64,000 nt of DNA from Homalodisca vitripennis. Its lineage: Eukaryota > Arthropoda > Insecta > Hemiptera > Cicadellidae. The position numbers and the translations under genes are program-made. Shown here piece by piece: positions 48,771 through 59,901 of this stretch. Below the pieces are notes generated by a model, which saw only the letters and a program-made list of their open reading frames with translations, made no database searches and was not told the DNA's origin. Within the stretch, counting starts at the first letter, position 1. Each line of letters opens with the position of its first letter. The stretch spans positions 103,904,001 to 103,968,000 of the forward strand of contig NC_060214.1 in assembly GCF_021130785.1 (NCBI RefSeq), in the 5' to 3' direction.

Positions 48771-48838
48771 TTATGACGATTGCGATACAATGTTATATTG
48801 TTTAAAAAATGCAATAAAGAGATTATTATTATTATTAG
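48771..48838 (+). mobile_element. 3' tail of a LINE related to 21990-25172
   Basis: ATGACGATTGCGATACAATG, then TTATATTGTTTAAAAAATGC and AATAAAGAG with an (ATT)n tail, closely matches the last 70 bases of the LINE near 25105-25160 but has a different tail repeat. Only the extreme 3' end is present. Confidence 0.6.
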
Positions 48839-49317
48839 TGAGTGCGTGCGCGCGCGCGTCTGTGTGTACTGACGTGTGTATTTTTTCGTTAGTGGATTAC
48901 TATGACCATAGGTCGGAAATGATTAAGGAAAGTCATACAGTGGCTTCTTATTAATCTAAAATTAGGATGTTTGGGTCTATAAAAATAGAGAAAATATCAA
49001 TCAGTAAGGTAATAGCTAAATTATTAACGACAACTCAAGTGCAGGTGCGTTATCAATTCTATTCAAAAGGTAAAATAACTTTGTTCGACAAATCGATGTT
49101 AACATTCATTTCTTTAACCTTATTGACAACATAATTCCTTCAAGAAGTCAGCTTAATTAACAAAACTTTTTTTCTCAATTTACATAAGTGTGAAACAAAA
49201 CTAATTTAAAATATACCTCACGGCTCACTAGAAAGAAAGATACATTTTACGTAAGGCTACCATCTCGAAATGTGAAATTAAATATGCACTAATTGTTTAA
49301 ATATTTGATTCGCACTA

Positions 49318-49369
49318 CACTAATGGGGCACTAACTCGCACTACACTAATGGGGCACTAACTATCAATA
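49318..49369. repeat. 26-bp direct duplication
   Basis: CGCACTACACTAATGGGGCA plus CTAACT occurs twice in tandem without visible differences, so it is recent. Confidence 0.75.
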
Positions 49370-49770
49370 TTGGCTTGTTGATATAATTGTATCACTTCCA
49401 ATCATTTAAAAAGTCCATAATTTTAAAATAAAATGTTTTTATAATTATATCAAATTCATTGCAAAAAACGCGGATTTGATTTAGTTAAAATTAATCAGAA
49501 ATATAATTGTAAACATATATGACGGTCCAATTGTATGCTTCTATAAATTTTAATGGCCACCATACAGAAACCTTAAAAATTACGAAACACAAGAAAGAAT
49601 AAATGTTACTTGAAATTAGTTGACAATCTTATCGCATCCGTTTGTTAACGGTTGTTGTCGGACATGTCGCCATGCCAATGTCTAAGCCATTGACCTCTAC
49701 AAACATCAAATTGATAAAAGCAGTTTCCATAAACCAATAAACCATTACTCAAATGTTCTACTTGATTACT

Positions 49771-50163
49771 AGGATGACTCATTTTAACTGTTAGTTTTAA
49801 ACATTTGTAATATGCAATCATATTTTATTCGGAATATGAGGTTATTCGGAAGTCCATGAAATTTTATATGAACATTGTTAACATGTTTAACCTTTTAACA
49901 TATAGGATGACTCATTTTAACTGTTAGTTTTAAACATTTGTAATATGCAATCATATTTTATTCGGAATATGAGGTTATTCGGAAGTCCATGAAATTTTAT
50001 ATGAACATTGTTAACGCCCCATGTTTAACATATAGGATGACTCATTTTAACTGTTAGTTTTAAACATTTGTAATATGCAATCATATTTTATTCGGAATAT
50101 GAGGTTATTCGGAAGTCCATGGTATTTTATATGAACATTGTTTACGCCCCATGTTTAACATAT
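49771..50163. repeat. tandem array, about 131 bp x 3
   Basis: Three nearly identical units begin AGGATGACTCATTTTAACTG at 49771, 49904 and 50034. They differ in a short stretch before the boundary (CATGTTTAACCTTTTAACAT versus CGCCCCATGTTTAACAT). High identity means recent expansion. Confidence 0.85.
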
Positions 50164-50927
50164 AGGCCTATTCCTATTTCGAAAATCCTTGCAGCCTAAG
50201 TTCGACAGGTTTCTAAAGTTGCGAAAATTTCAATCTTAGTCTCTAAAGTTACATTATAACAAACATATCTTATTAGTTGAAAGAGAATATTAAATGTAAT
50301 CGACTGTTCTGTGTAAACATTCTTTTACGACAGTACAACCATATATTTAACTAATTTAACCACTATTTTAAATTTGTTTACATTTATCATCTTGAAAGCA
50401 TAGAGTAAGCTTGAAAGTACCAACACTTTTTAACTTAAAAATTTTCTGCAACCGCTTTGAACAGCGAGTAAGAAAATATCCAGAAAAGAAAATTGAAATT
50501 TTAAGTAAAAATCTACTTTTAACTAAACATATTAGCAAATATCAAGTATGCAGTGCTTGGTCAGCACTGTAATGCAGATATCGAAGAAACAGTTACTATC
50601 TAACTTTCAGTATAAAATTGAAGACTGTTATAAAATCCATCTTATTTGTCTTTTGACAAAAGTAGGCATCTAAGATCTGTGTAAGTATGTGTATTTTCTT
50701 GATCGGCGAAACCAGGCAAAATCAACTATGGCACAAAAAATATTAAGACCAGAGTAAATTACAATAGTCATAAAATTACAGGTTTTGACATATTTTCTTG
50801 ATCGTGGCAACAAAACAAACTAAACTTTGAAAACTTTGACGTCGAAAATATAATTCAGTCGAACCAGATATGCTCGTACACGTACAAAGCCTACGATATT
50901 GCGTGGGAAGCCGCGGATAACTGCTAG
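50160..50927 (+). mobile_element. candidate Helitron-related element, 3' part
   Basis: The block after TATAGGCCTATTCC matches 37460-37700 over about 230 bases. The 3' end reads GCGTGGGAAGCCGCGGATAA then CTGCTAG followed by T: a GC-rich hairpin-like segment shortly before CTAG, as expected for a Helitron terminus. The 5' limit is unclear and may include the 131-bp array. Confidence 0.5.
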
Positions 50928-51809
50928 TGCTTGATAGTGGGAAGTTTTGGGCTTTAGCCTTGATATTTATAAAAATAACTCCAAAGTAGTAGACCTCAGC
51001 AATGTTACTTAAATATAAATAACATTGTTATCAGAAAGCGTTCCATGATGGTGTCCCTAAAAATCCCTTCTCAATCGAATACAGTCATCCGTTGAAACTA
51101 CGAACTGCGACCTGAGGTGAGTAACATTACTAAGAATATTGTTTAGTTCTTAGTTACTTTCAAATCTACTATTGCTAACTTTGATTTAATATGTCTATAG
51201 TCATGTATAGATCAGTTCACTTTTTCGCAAGTATAAAACAAGTGTTTTAGTATTTGACACCAGAAGAAGAGGATAGATACTTCTCATAAGTGGTGCTTCT
51301 TTCATTTTAACACTTAACTATGGTACAGCACAGTACAAGATTGCTAGATATGAGCGCAAGCACCTGTCAATCATGACCATAACATCTTAACAAAGAATTC
51401 AATAATAGTGGCAGTACAACCAGTTAGTTACCCAGACACTTGTATTAATAGGTTACATAATGTCTTGCTGTTAGAGCTCCATATGTATCATACAATATAA
51501 GATAGAAAGATATACATTTAATAATAGCTCAGCAAGTGTCTCCTACGGAAAGAACACTGAGGCTACAGTCGGCATCTGCGGACCTGTGAATACCAGGACA
51601 ACGTAACTGTATCCTCAGGAAAGTATCGATGGCTTCTGACCTTGTTCGATTCTTAAATAACACGTTTATATAATCTATACTTCAATAAAGATACCTTAGC
51701 TATATTTCTTTCAAAGAAAATTAATTTAGCCAAACAAAATCCATGTTTTCAGAAATCACCCAAAAATAACAAGAATACGGGAATGACAAATGTGGGAAAA
51801 GGCACAACA
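50928..51809. other. AT-rich spacer
   Basis: No gene recognised. An AGAAGAAGAGGATAGATAC block at 51262 resembles the hairpin arms at 44505-44745. Confidence 0.35.
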
Positions 51810-52255
51810 TATCTTTTTTTGTTCTCTTAGGACAAGAAGCTTAGTAATTGCACCTAGTCGTAAAATAACCATTGCGCTGCTTTCGGAGTGACAGGATGGA
51901 TAAGGTTTGGGGTAGGGGCCACCTCCTGTCGAGATCCTCGAGGAAGAATATATTGCATTAATCTCAGTCATGTCCCTATGAAAAGAGGGGGAACCCAGCT
52001 CTGTAGCAGCCTCTCTAGTCAAATCAGGCAGGGGGTGTCATGCCCTTACGTCTCGGTTAGCAGGGACTTCGACTCTCATGGAACCCCACCAACTCCAACA
52101 GACATCTCCTGCAGTAGACTAGACCTATCGAACTACTCTCGTCATTTGCTGTTAGTCATGTAGTGCTCCTGGACATCCATAAGGTTGCCAAGATTTAAGT
52201 GACACATCGGTTTTTACTGTGTCCCGTGCGGGTTCAACGGGAGAATGTCACCAGA
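51810..52255 (-). mobile_element. 0.5 kb A-tailed interspersed repeat (copy C)
   Basis: Minus-strand copy of the repeat at 26727-27216, with the same landmarks and a terminal A-run at 51810-51818. Open frames of 88-91 codons on both strands are not conserved in copy B, so the repeat is taken as non-coding. Confidence 0.65.
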
Positions 52256-52750
52256 TAGACGTGAAAACTCCTGAGTACACAAAATATCTTATAAGCCTTT
52301 ATTAACGATACAATAAATAATTTCAAACATCACCCGCATATAAAAAACTAATGTATATATCTCATCACACACGGAGTTTACTGTTTCCAGCAAAATAAAA
52401 ATACTTTAGGATCTGCAAAACATTTTTGAAGAGTTAAAAATAAAGGGTCATGATGATACAACAACGTTTAAAATCTTAGAAAATTAGTGAACCAGATCAG
52501 TCAGAGGATCCGAACATCACACCAATAGTCACCAACGCGACTGTTTTGATTGCACAACGCTGTACGAGCTCGTAGATAGGCTCACGGTAACTAGAACTAG
52601 ACGGTAGGGCTCACGCGCATCTGGCTGTGAGGCCGTGACGTCATCTGCACCTAGCCGGCCGCGCCGTCCACTATGTATGCCTAGCTCCTCTGCTCTAATC
52701 CTAACAGGAAGCGATTTTATCAAGCTTATGGTTGGCTTTTCGTGTTACCT
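52256..52750. other. GC-rich segment, possibly LTR-derived
   Basis: A locally GC-rich block (52500-52720, including GCCGGCCGCGCC) in an AT-rich window. Read on the minus strand, it is followed by AATAAA-type signals near 52295, like a promoter and polyadenylation region of an LTR. Termini and target duplications were not found. A 64-codon minus-strand frame here is unrecognised. Confidence 0.25.
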
Positions 52751-52889
52751 TACTTAGACTATTATTAATTATTATTATTCTAACACTGACACAGATGTAA
52801 AGAAATTTGTTTTGAAATTAATTATTATATTAAGTTTTGTACGCTAAGTTAGTTACTACTGAAGAACTACTTAGGGTAATTGATTTTAA

Positions 52890-53333
52890 AATCTTAAAAT
52901 ATTTTATAAGCACAATCAAACTTTAATTTGTTTTTCATATTAAATCTTCCGAAAAGGTTCAGGGGTTAAATAATAATTTCATTAAATGAGATTTTTTCAT
53001 ATGCAGTATTTTAAAAATAATAATAAAATATTGAAAAATCTTCTACATACACTATAAAACATTGAATAAAATAAAATGTCAAAACAGTTGTAAAGACCAA
53101 TTTAATAAATATATTTTTAAAAGGATTCTGTAAAGCAAACGTAATTAATATATATTTAAGTTAATCATTTAGAAATGTTACAAAACTAAAATTATTTATT
53201 TTATAAGTACAAGCAAACTTTAATTTTTTTATTTCAAATCTTCCGAAAAGGTTCAGGGGTTAAATAATAATTTCATTAATTGAGATTTTTTCATATGCAG
53301 TATTTTATTATTGAAAAATCTTCTACATAACAG
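52890..53333. repeat. direct duplication flanking the P-like transposase 3' side
   Basis: The block AAATCTTCCGAAAAGGTTCA GGGG... through CATATGCAGTATTTT to TTGAAAAATCTTCTACATA occurs at about 52890-53055 and again at 53190-53333 with small differences. It ends where the broken transposase frame begins and probably derives from the transposon's 3' non-coding region. Confidence 0.65.
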
Positions 53334-53338
53334 ATGTT

Positions 53339-55060
53339 CTACAGAACATCTTTATTACACTTCACTGTTAGTAAATATTTATAACCTTCGGTTTCTAATT
53401 CCTTGAATAAACCCTGTAAACTTCTAATTGAAATCATAAAGCCTATTTGAAAAGGCAATAGTTCTTTTTTACCTATTACTTTGGCAGAAGAACAAAGATC
53501 ATACAACTTATTTAAAATAACATCCTGGTCCTGTAAACTGGTACCATACGCGCTTTTTAATTTGTTAGTAGGGTATTGAGGGATTCTTGAATTCAATACA
53601 TCAAAACCGTCATTGATAGTGTTAATGAAGTCAACTACATGGTCGTTACCTGGGAAATTATATGATATTGCTTTAGACACAGGTCTAGACAGCAGTTCAG
53701 CCGCTTTTCTTACATTTTGCCGTTCACTTCCCTATACTAATAAATGATTTTCTGTTATCTTATACGCATACTTCAAATCTCATTCTTTTTGTTTGTTTAC
53801 TAAATCAAACAAAATATTCTTAGATACTTGCTTAAGTTGCTCCTCAAACGTGATACTGAATCCTTCGTCTAATAGGTGGTTTCTTGTTAGTTTTAACAGA
53901 TGAGGAACATCATAGAATGCCCAAATCTTACGACTTTCTGTGCATGGATTAGCTATATAAGACGTTTGAGGACTTAAACTCAACCCCATTCCAAGTTTCC
54001 TACTAGGACCTCCCATGTCGCTTACAAAAGCACGTATACGAAACCCTGACTCTTCAATCAACTTGACACATTCAAAAAATAGTTCAACCGTTACACTTTG
54101 GTCGAATTGATAGTAAATAGGCTGTTTCCAATTAATACTTAGGCTTCTAATAATAGTTACTTGAACACTTACATGTGGCCCTCTAGACATGCCTTGGGCG
54201 GCGTCGTAGCAAACATCGTATTTCACCTTCATCTCGTCAAAGCACATAACAACGTCTTTGTGAAAATCATCGCTCAAAACTGCCGATTGTATTTTGAGTA
54301 AATTTAAACTTATATCTAAAAATCCAGGAGGAGTATGGATCTGTGACAACCGTCTTCCTATAGTAGCCTCGCTTGGTAAGGGGTATTTTAAAGTATCTTT
54401 AACATACGCAAAGGCTTTTTTTGAAATACACCTAATCGTGACAGCTTTTGCAACGTCTTCACTAGACCAATTTGTACATTTTGCTTTTAAAAGTTGTTGA
54501 CTTTTAGAAAATAGCTGTTCATATTTCATTAAATCATGTTTTAATTTAGTTATAACTTGTTGGGCACATTTTAGTTGTTCTGTTAAAAAACTGATTTTTT
54601 CTTTTAGTTCTTTGTTTTCGTTTATTAATTGGATGTTCTGCACGATTTTCAGACTGTAGTTCGTCTAAGGCTCCTGTAATTTCGCTGCTTCTTTCTTCTG
54701 CCGAATTTTCTATTAACGATTTTACAGTTTTCTCACAATTACGTTTATCTGCACGAATTTTTCTTTCAATGGATCCCAAAGTGGCGGTTGAAGTTGGAAC
54801 TGTTGATATTTTTTGTGTTGGTACAGAGGAATCTTTCAGTTTACGTCTGGGTGGTAGGCCTGATAATTCCGATTTCAAATCTCTTTCATAATCACTTTCC
54901 AAGAAATGTTCCGAGCAAATTCAGGCTGTTTTACTGTTGAATTCTTCTTTTCGTTTGCAAAAATGCTGCCATTGTTTGTGAAGGTCTTTGTCCTTTGGAA
55001 AAACGTGAAATGACAATTATCTGAATGGTATGTACAACCGGCAACGGCACAACATGGCAT
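53339..55060 (-). pseudogene. P-element/THAP9-type transposase, decayed
   Basis: The N terminus is a THAP zinc-finger domain (MPCCAVAGC, FPKDKDLHKQWQ, ICSEHF) with a one-base frameshift near 55015 and a TGA in place of the domain's conserved Trp near 54926. A second frameshift lies near 54640, then a leucine-rich coiled coil (ELKEKISFLTEQLKCAQQV) and the RNase-H-fold core: CFDEMKVK, MSRGPHVSVQVTIIRSLS, FVSDMGGPSRKLGMGLSL, FYDVPHLLKLTRNHLLD. In-frame TGA (53780-53782) and TAG (about 53732) follow, then LLSRPVSKAISY and HVVDFINTINDGFDVLNSR. The frame stops at VKCNKDVL, where P transposases continue ENFFG, so the C-terminal fifth is deleted. P transposases are cut-and-paste enzymes. This copy cannot encode one. 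Confidence 0.85.
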
Positions 55061-55139
55061 TTTAAAGACAGATAAATACTCAGTCTACCGATAAAATTCA
55101 GTAAAACGGTCCGAACACTACAAACAACTAACAACACTA

Positions 55140-56600
55140 GAGTCCCAAACGGTTCTGATTTCTATTATCTATTTCGAATTAATGAGCACTTAGGTTATTG
55201 TTTAAGATAATGTTCAATAGTAGCCTACATGGCAACTATCCTAACTTATAATTATAACATACACAAATTCTATTTATTTGATTGAGGCTGATGGAAAATG
55301 CAAAAATAAACCAAATATAATGTTACAGAACACTGTTGTTGGTTTAAATTTTAAAATACAAAAGATTCAATTTTAAAACCATATTTAATGGTTGTTTTTG
55401 TATTTGGGAGTCTCTAAAGATCATTATTTAACAAAATATGCTACAAAATATGCTAAGTCTCGAATATTTGGAAAAGTTTGTATTTTGTCTCGTAAATGTT
55501 AGTATGAATGAATAAATACAATCAAAAATATGAGTGAGTAAACATATGTTAAAAAGTACAATTAGCATGAGAATACCATTAAACTATAAAATTTCTAAAT
55601 TTTGCAAGTAGGGCGTTTTTTTAACTTTTTTAACTTCTCGGACGTTTAATCCCCTCAAATTGTTTTCTATCTACGCCACTGCATGTAACGAGGTTACTTT
55701 GTTACATTGGACTTCCTTACACCTTGTGGGCCTTTCGATAGTCCGTTGCATCGGTTTATTTGTATGCAGACAATATTAATTGCCATTAATTACGTTGTAA
55801 AATAAAGGTTTAATGAAATAAATGTAATTGTTCTGCATCCTGCAACAACCAGCTTGTAAATGTAATTTCAATATATGTATGTTGTACCAAACTACTAAAA
55901 GGTGTACTCGTATAACTCGGAGTATAAGCGGAAAACACAGTGGTAAATATTAATAGGTTTGCCAGGTACTAAACTACGAGTAAATTACATCCAGAAGAGT
56001 ACCTATGGAGCGTGAGACAGCTCTTTCACTATTCTAATACACGGGCTATCTGTAGATGGCAGGAGAGGCCCCTTCAATTCCACCATTTGTTTCCGAGATT
56101 GCTGATCAGCTCATCTGGCTGGGCCTTGAGGAGGTCGTGAACGCTCTTCACAATCCCCCCCCCACCAGTTCATGACTCGCCCACCGCCGCTCTCCCAGTC
56201 CAAGTCAACGGTTATAAAAATTATAGTGTACAAACACGGAAAGTTCCGTGATATATTGTTGGTGCTTTACATTATATACAGTATGATAAACATGATTTTA
56301 TACAAAAATAGTAACATATATTAACATACATAACATATATTAACATACATAACATATATTAGGGCATTGTATTAAGATTTGCAAGAAGCCTATATAAATT
56401 TAGTGGTGTGAATACGTCGAGTTTATTGATAATTTGACAGATATTAAATGCAAACGTCATTAAATATGAACAATCGAATTAAATTTTATAAATCAGTGAT
56501 GTAATAAGTTGAAATTGTCAAAAGTTTATAACATATAGGTTTCCTTACATTTCCAATTTTCATTCCTGATACTACTTCCACATTGAAACACTTGTAATAG
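55140..56600. other. spacer
   Basis: Mostly AT-rich. A GC-richer stretch at 56000-56215 with a C9 run shows no convincing frame. A small ACATAACATATATTA tandem repeat lies at 56318-56360. Confidence 0.35.
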
Positions 56601-56601
56601 T

Positions 56602-56621
56602 ATATATATATATATATATAC

Positions 56622-56678
<57 letters not shown>
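56602..56678. repeat. (TA)n microsatellite
   Basis: TA tract with two ACATATATA interruptions. Confidence 0.9.
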
Positions 56679-56679
<1 letters not shown>

Positions 56680-56681
<2 letters not shown>

Positions 56682-56858
56682 TGAGTTTTTTAAAGTGATC
56701 CAATAGCTAACTTTTTAATTACACGACTTAGCACCACACTTTAAATTAGGAACTTGCTCAATTTTAAGTTTAACTCAGGAATACACTTTCAAATTTTTTG
56801 AAGATGGCCGCCCCAATATGGTGGCCAACTTTAAAATCTTTTATGGAACACCCTGTAG
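56680..56858. mobile_element. fragment ending in a mariner-like terminus
   Basis: AAGATGGCCGCCCCAATATG, GTGGCC and then ATGGAACACCCTGTA ends in CACCCTGTA, like the right end of the element at 57527-59901 (ACACCCTG). The internal sequence is different, and no matching left end was found. Confidence 0.35.
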
Positions 56859-57526
56859 TATTTTATGTTGATTTAGATTCTACTCTACAAAATAAGACAT
56901 TTTTGCTATTGGGAGTTTTTCAATATCTCTAATGGTTCAAAAACGTGGACTGGAAGTTTTCGTCATCTGTGGCATGAACTCTTAAAGCACGTTTAATTGA
57001 TGTTAGGTTTTATTTGTGTTGTTAGTGTTTTGTTATGTGTGCAGTTTGTATGTGTTTTGATATTAGACATATTTTACGCTGAGCATTAATCATTTTGCTT
57101 TGATATTTATTTAACTTTTCGACTAAATGTTTAGTAAAAAAAGAAATAAGGAAATATAAATAAAAGAAAGGAATCACAAATATTACAAGTACAATTTACT
57201 TTTATAGTGTAACTGAAAAGGTCACTGGACAGATACTTTTAAGTGGAGCCTCTTCTGAAAATTTGTAGATACTAATAAATAATCAGATCATGCAAATATT
57301 GTCTCACATCAAATGTATTCGCTGAACTACACATAACTCCTTATATTTATGAATAAGAACGAAGGCTAAACAAAATGTATGGTACATTATAGGCCTACGC
57401 TGTAACTTAACTCGTTAAAACCCATTTTAAATGTAAACGGATACAGTTAAACAGAGCTTTTGTGTTCATGCTGATTGTTTGAATTACATTTCATGAATGA
57501 ATTTGTGATACAATGGTTACTTTATA

Positions 57527-57973
57527 CAGGGTGTATATTATGTCTGGAAACACCCAAATATATCCTTTAATAATTTAAATATAAATTTGAAACCTCTTAC
57601 AATCGTGATAGAGATTGGGCATCTACTTTTTGGAACAATGTTTTGTTATGTCACACCAACGGGGGACGTCCTGCCGAGGGTATCGTGAATATTCTTAATG
57701 GAAGCCTATACCTTGTGATACATAATTTTAAAGGTAATAGCTTACTGAATTGAATGCCACAAACCGCATCTCAAAGGAATTATTCTATCAGAAAATAGAG
57801 CATTTTTAGTATTGAAAATTTACTGATGTTCAACAATGTAATTTTAACATGGTTCTTGCCACAAAATGTGTTACACTAATTTTTTTAGCATTTTTTTAAA
57901 TGTTCAATTAAATAAAACAAAAATTTCATTTTAAGCTGGTTCTATTAGCACAAATTTGCCAGTTTTTATTACA
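57527..57973. repeat. left terminal inverted repeat of the mariner-like element
   Basis: Inverted copy of 59454-59901 with few mismatches and small indels. It ends inward at TTTTTATTACA. Confidence 0.85.
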
Positions 57974-58077
57974 GTACAATTATGGAAATACTTATGTTAT
58001 TGATTTCTTATTACAAATAAAAAATAATGTATGCTGTTAGAAAAGTCTTACAACAAACGTTTTACCTGCATTTGGTG

Positions 58078-59148
58078 TCAAAGCAATTGTTCGAACTGTG
58101 TTCCTTCTACGGTTTGACAATGAGCCAATCTTGTGTAAAATGATTCGACAGAGTTGCCTAACATTTCTTCAGTTATCAAAGCAATCTCCTCTATAATCCT
58201 GTTTCTTAGGTCTTCCAAATTATGAGGCTTTCTTCTATAAAAATTGGATTTTAAATGACCCCATAGGAAATAATCGATTGGTGACAAATCCGGAGATCTT
58301 GGAGGCCATTCGATTTCTCCTCTTCGGCCAATCCATTTATGAGGAAACCTTAAATCCAAATACTCTCTTACCTGTCTCCCATAATGGGGTGGAGCACCAT
58401 CCTGCTGAAACCATACATTATCAAAGTATTCTCCTGATGCAATTTGAATAGCTGGGATTATTTCATTTTGGAGCATATTGTAGTAAAGTTCGGCATTTAA
58501 ATTTCCATTGATGAAAAAGGGTCCAATAATTTTGTTACCTAAAATTCCACACCATACGTTCAGTTTTTGTGGTTGCTGTGAATGGGACTCAGTAATCCAA
58601 TGTGGGTTTTCACTAGCCCAGTAACGGCAATTGTGCCTGTTAACATTGCCATTTAGGAAAAAAGTTGCCTCATGAGAAAATAGTATGTTGGTCAGAAAAT
58701 CTCTATTGTCATCACATTTGCGCATCACAAGTTCACAAAACTCAACTCTTCTGTCGTAATCATCCTCACTTAACTGTTGGACTAAATGAACTTTAAATGG
58801 TTTGTATTTATTAATTTTCAAAATCTTACTCACAGACATAGGGTGCATATCATGTTGCTGTGCAGCTTTTCTGAGCGATGTATGTGGGTCTTCAATAAAT
58901 GTTTGCAAAACATCTAGTGCATGTTCTTCATCTGTTGCAGATTGTATCCTACCCGACTTTGGCCGATTACGTACACTCCCTGTCATTTCAAAACGCTCAA
59001 TAGTTTTTGATATTGTTGAAACACTTATGGGATTCCTTTCTGGGAAAGTGTCATTAAACAAATTACAAACTTCCCGATAAGATCTTTGACGATTGCCATA
59101 TCCTCGCATCATCAACAGAGTAATTCGTTCTCTTTCAGACAATTCCAT
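58078..59148 (-). CDS. Tc1/mariner (DD41D-type) transposase, first catalytic Asp replaced by His
   Basis: A single 356-codon frame, full length for the family. An N-terminal helix-turn-helix region (residues 1-60) and a second helix-turn-helix (about 85-115, ending SVSKILKINKYKPFK) would bind the inverted repeats. The catalytic domain carries ILFSHEATFFLNGNVNRHNC, NVWFQQDGAPPH (Asp250) and RSPDLSPIDYFLWG (Asp292). Forty-one residues separate Asp250 from Asp292, as in the rosa-like DD41D group. Residue 159 should be the first metal-binding Asp (family F-S/T-D-E-A-T-F) but the codon 58672-58674 is His. Cut-and-paste activity is therefore unlikely although the frame is open. The ATG at 59148 gives the expected start. 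Confidence 0.9.
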   Translation of the reverse strand: MELSERERITLLMMRGYGNRQRSYREVCNLFNDTFPERNPISVSTISKTIERFEMTGSVRNRPKSGRIQSATDEEHALDVLQTFIEDPHTSLRKAAQQHDMHPMSVSKILKINKYKPFKVHLVQQLSEDDYDRRVEFCELVMRKCDDNRDFLTNILFSHEATFFLNGNVNRHNCRYWASENPHWITESHSQQPQKLNVWCGILGNKIIGPFFINGNLNAELYYNMLQNEIIPAIQIASGEYFDNVWFQQDGAPPHYGRQVREYLDLRFPHKWIGRRGEIEWPPRSPDLSPIDYFLWGHLKSNFYRRKPHNLEDLRNRIIEEIALITEEMLGNSVESFYTRLAHCQTVEGTQFEQLL

Positions 59149-59453
59149 TAAAATGCCAAATAAAAAACTGAACTACTGTAATTAGATAACTTGTTGACAG
59201 CAATGCTTCAGAGACACTGATTAACTCGACAAGAATGATATGACCTTTGTCCATTTCTAATTCCCAAGCTTAGACCTGTCTAGTGAAAGCTCCATGCTCA
59301 ACAAACTGAAACCTGTAGACCAGATGATTAATAACACAATAATGTTTCTCATAGGCTAGTGACCTTTGTCTCTTTAAACCTTCCTGCTGACTGGAAAACA
59401 CCAAGTACAGATTCATAAGTAATCAGAGAAAGTGACTCATAAGTTTTATTCAT

Positions 59454-59901
59454 TGTAATAAAAACTGGTAAATTTGTACTAATGAAACCAGCTTAAAAAT
59501 AAATTGTTTATTGTATTTTAATTGAACATTTAAAAAATGCTAAAAAATTAGTGTAACACATTTTGTGGCAAGAACCATGTTAAAATTACATTGTTGAACA
59601 TCAGTAAATTTTCATTACTAAAAAATGCTCTATTTTCTGATAGAATAATTCCTTTGAGATGCAGTTTGTGGCATTCAATTCAGTAAGCTATTACCTTTAA
59701 AATTATGTATCACAAGGTATAGGCTTCCATTAAGAATATTCACGATACCCTCGGCAGGACGTCCCCCGTTGGTGTGACATAACAAAACATTGTTCCAAAA
59801 AGTAGATGCCCAATCTCTATCACGATTGTAAGAGTTTTCAAATTTATATTTAAATTATTAAAGGATATATTTGGGTGTTTCCAGACATAATATACACCCT
59901 G
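59454..59901. repeat. right terminal inverted repeat of the mariner-like element
   Basis: Starts inward at TGTAATAAAAACT and runs to CACCCTG next to the TA duplication. Confidence 0.85.

Larger units (their letters stand above)
57527..59901 (-). mobile_element. Tc1/mariner-superfamily transposon with very long inverted repeats
   Basis: A complete 2375-bp element bounded by TA dinucleotides (57525-57526, 59902-59903), the TA duplication of this superfamily. Terminal inverted repeats span about 57527-57973 and 59454-59901 (about 447 bp each), starting CAGGGTGTATATTATGTCTG and nearly identical, so the insertion is fairly young. They enclose one transposase frame on the minus strand with about 300 bases of 5' leader. 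Confidence 0.9.

Noticed and set aside
49771..50163. CRISPR-like array
   Set aside because: Three 131-bp direct units without unique spacers, in an insect genome; an ordinary tandem duplication.
51756..52163. Open frames of 88-91 codons within repeat copy C
   Set aside because: Not open in the homologous copy B, so coincidental.
52529..52723. 64-codon minus-strand frame in the GC-rich segment
   Set aside because: Length is expected by chance in GC-rich DNA; low-complexity Ser/Val/Arg end; no domain.
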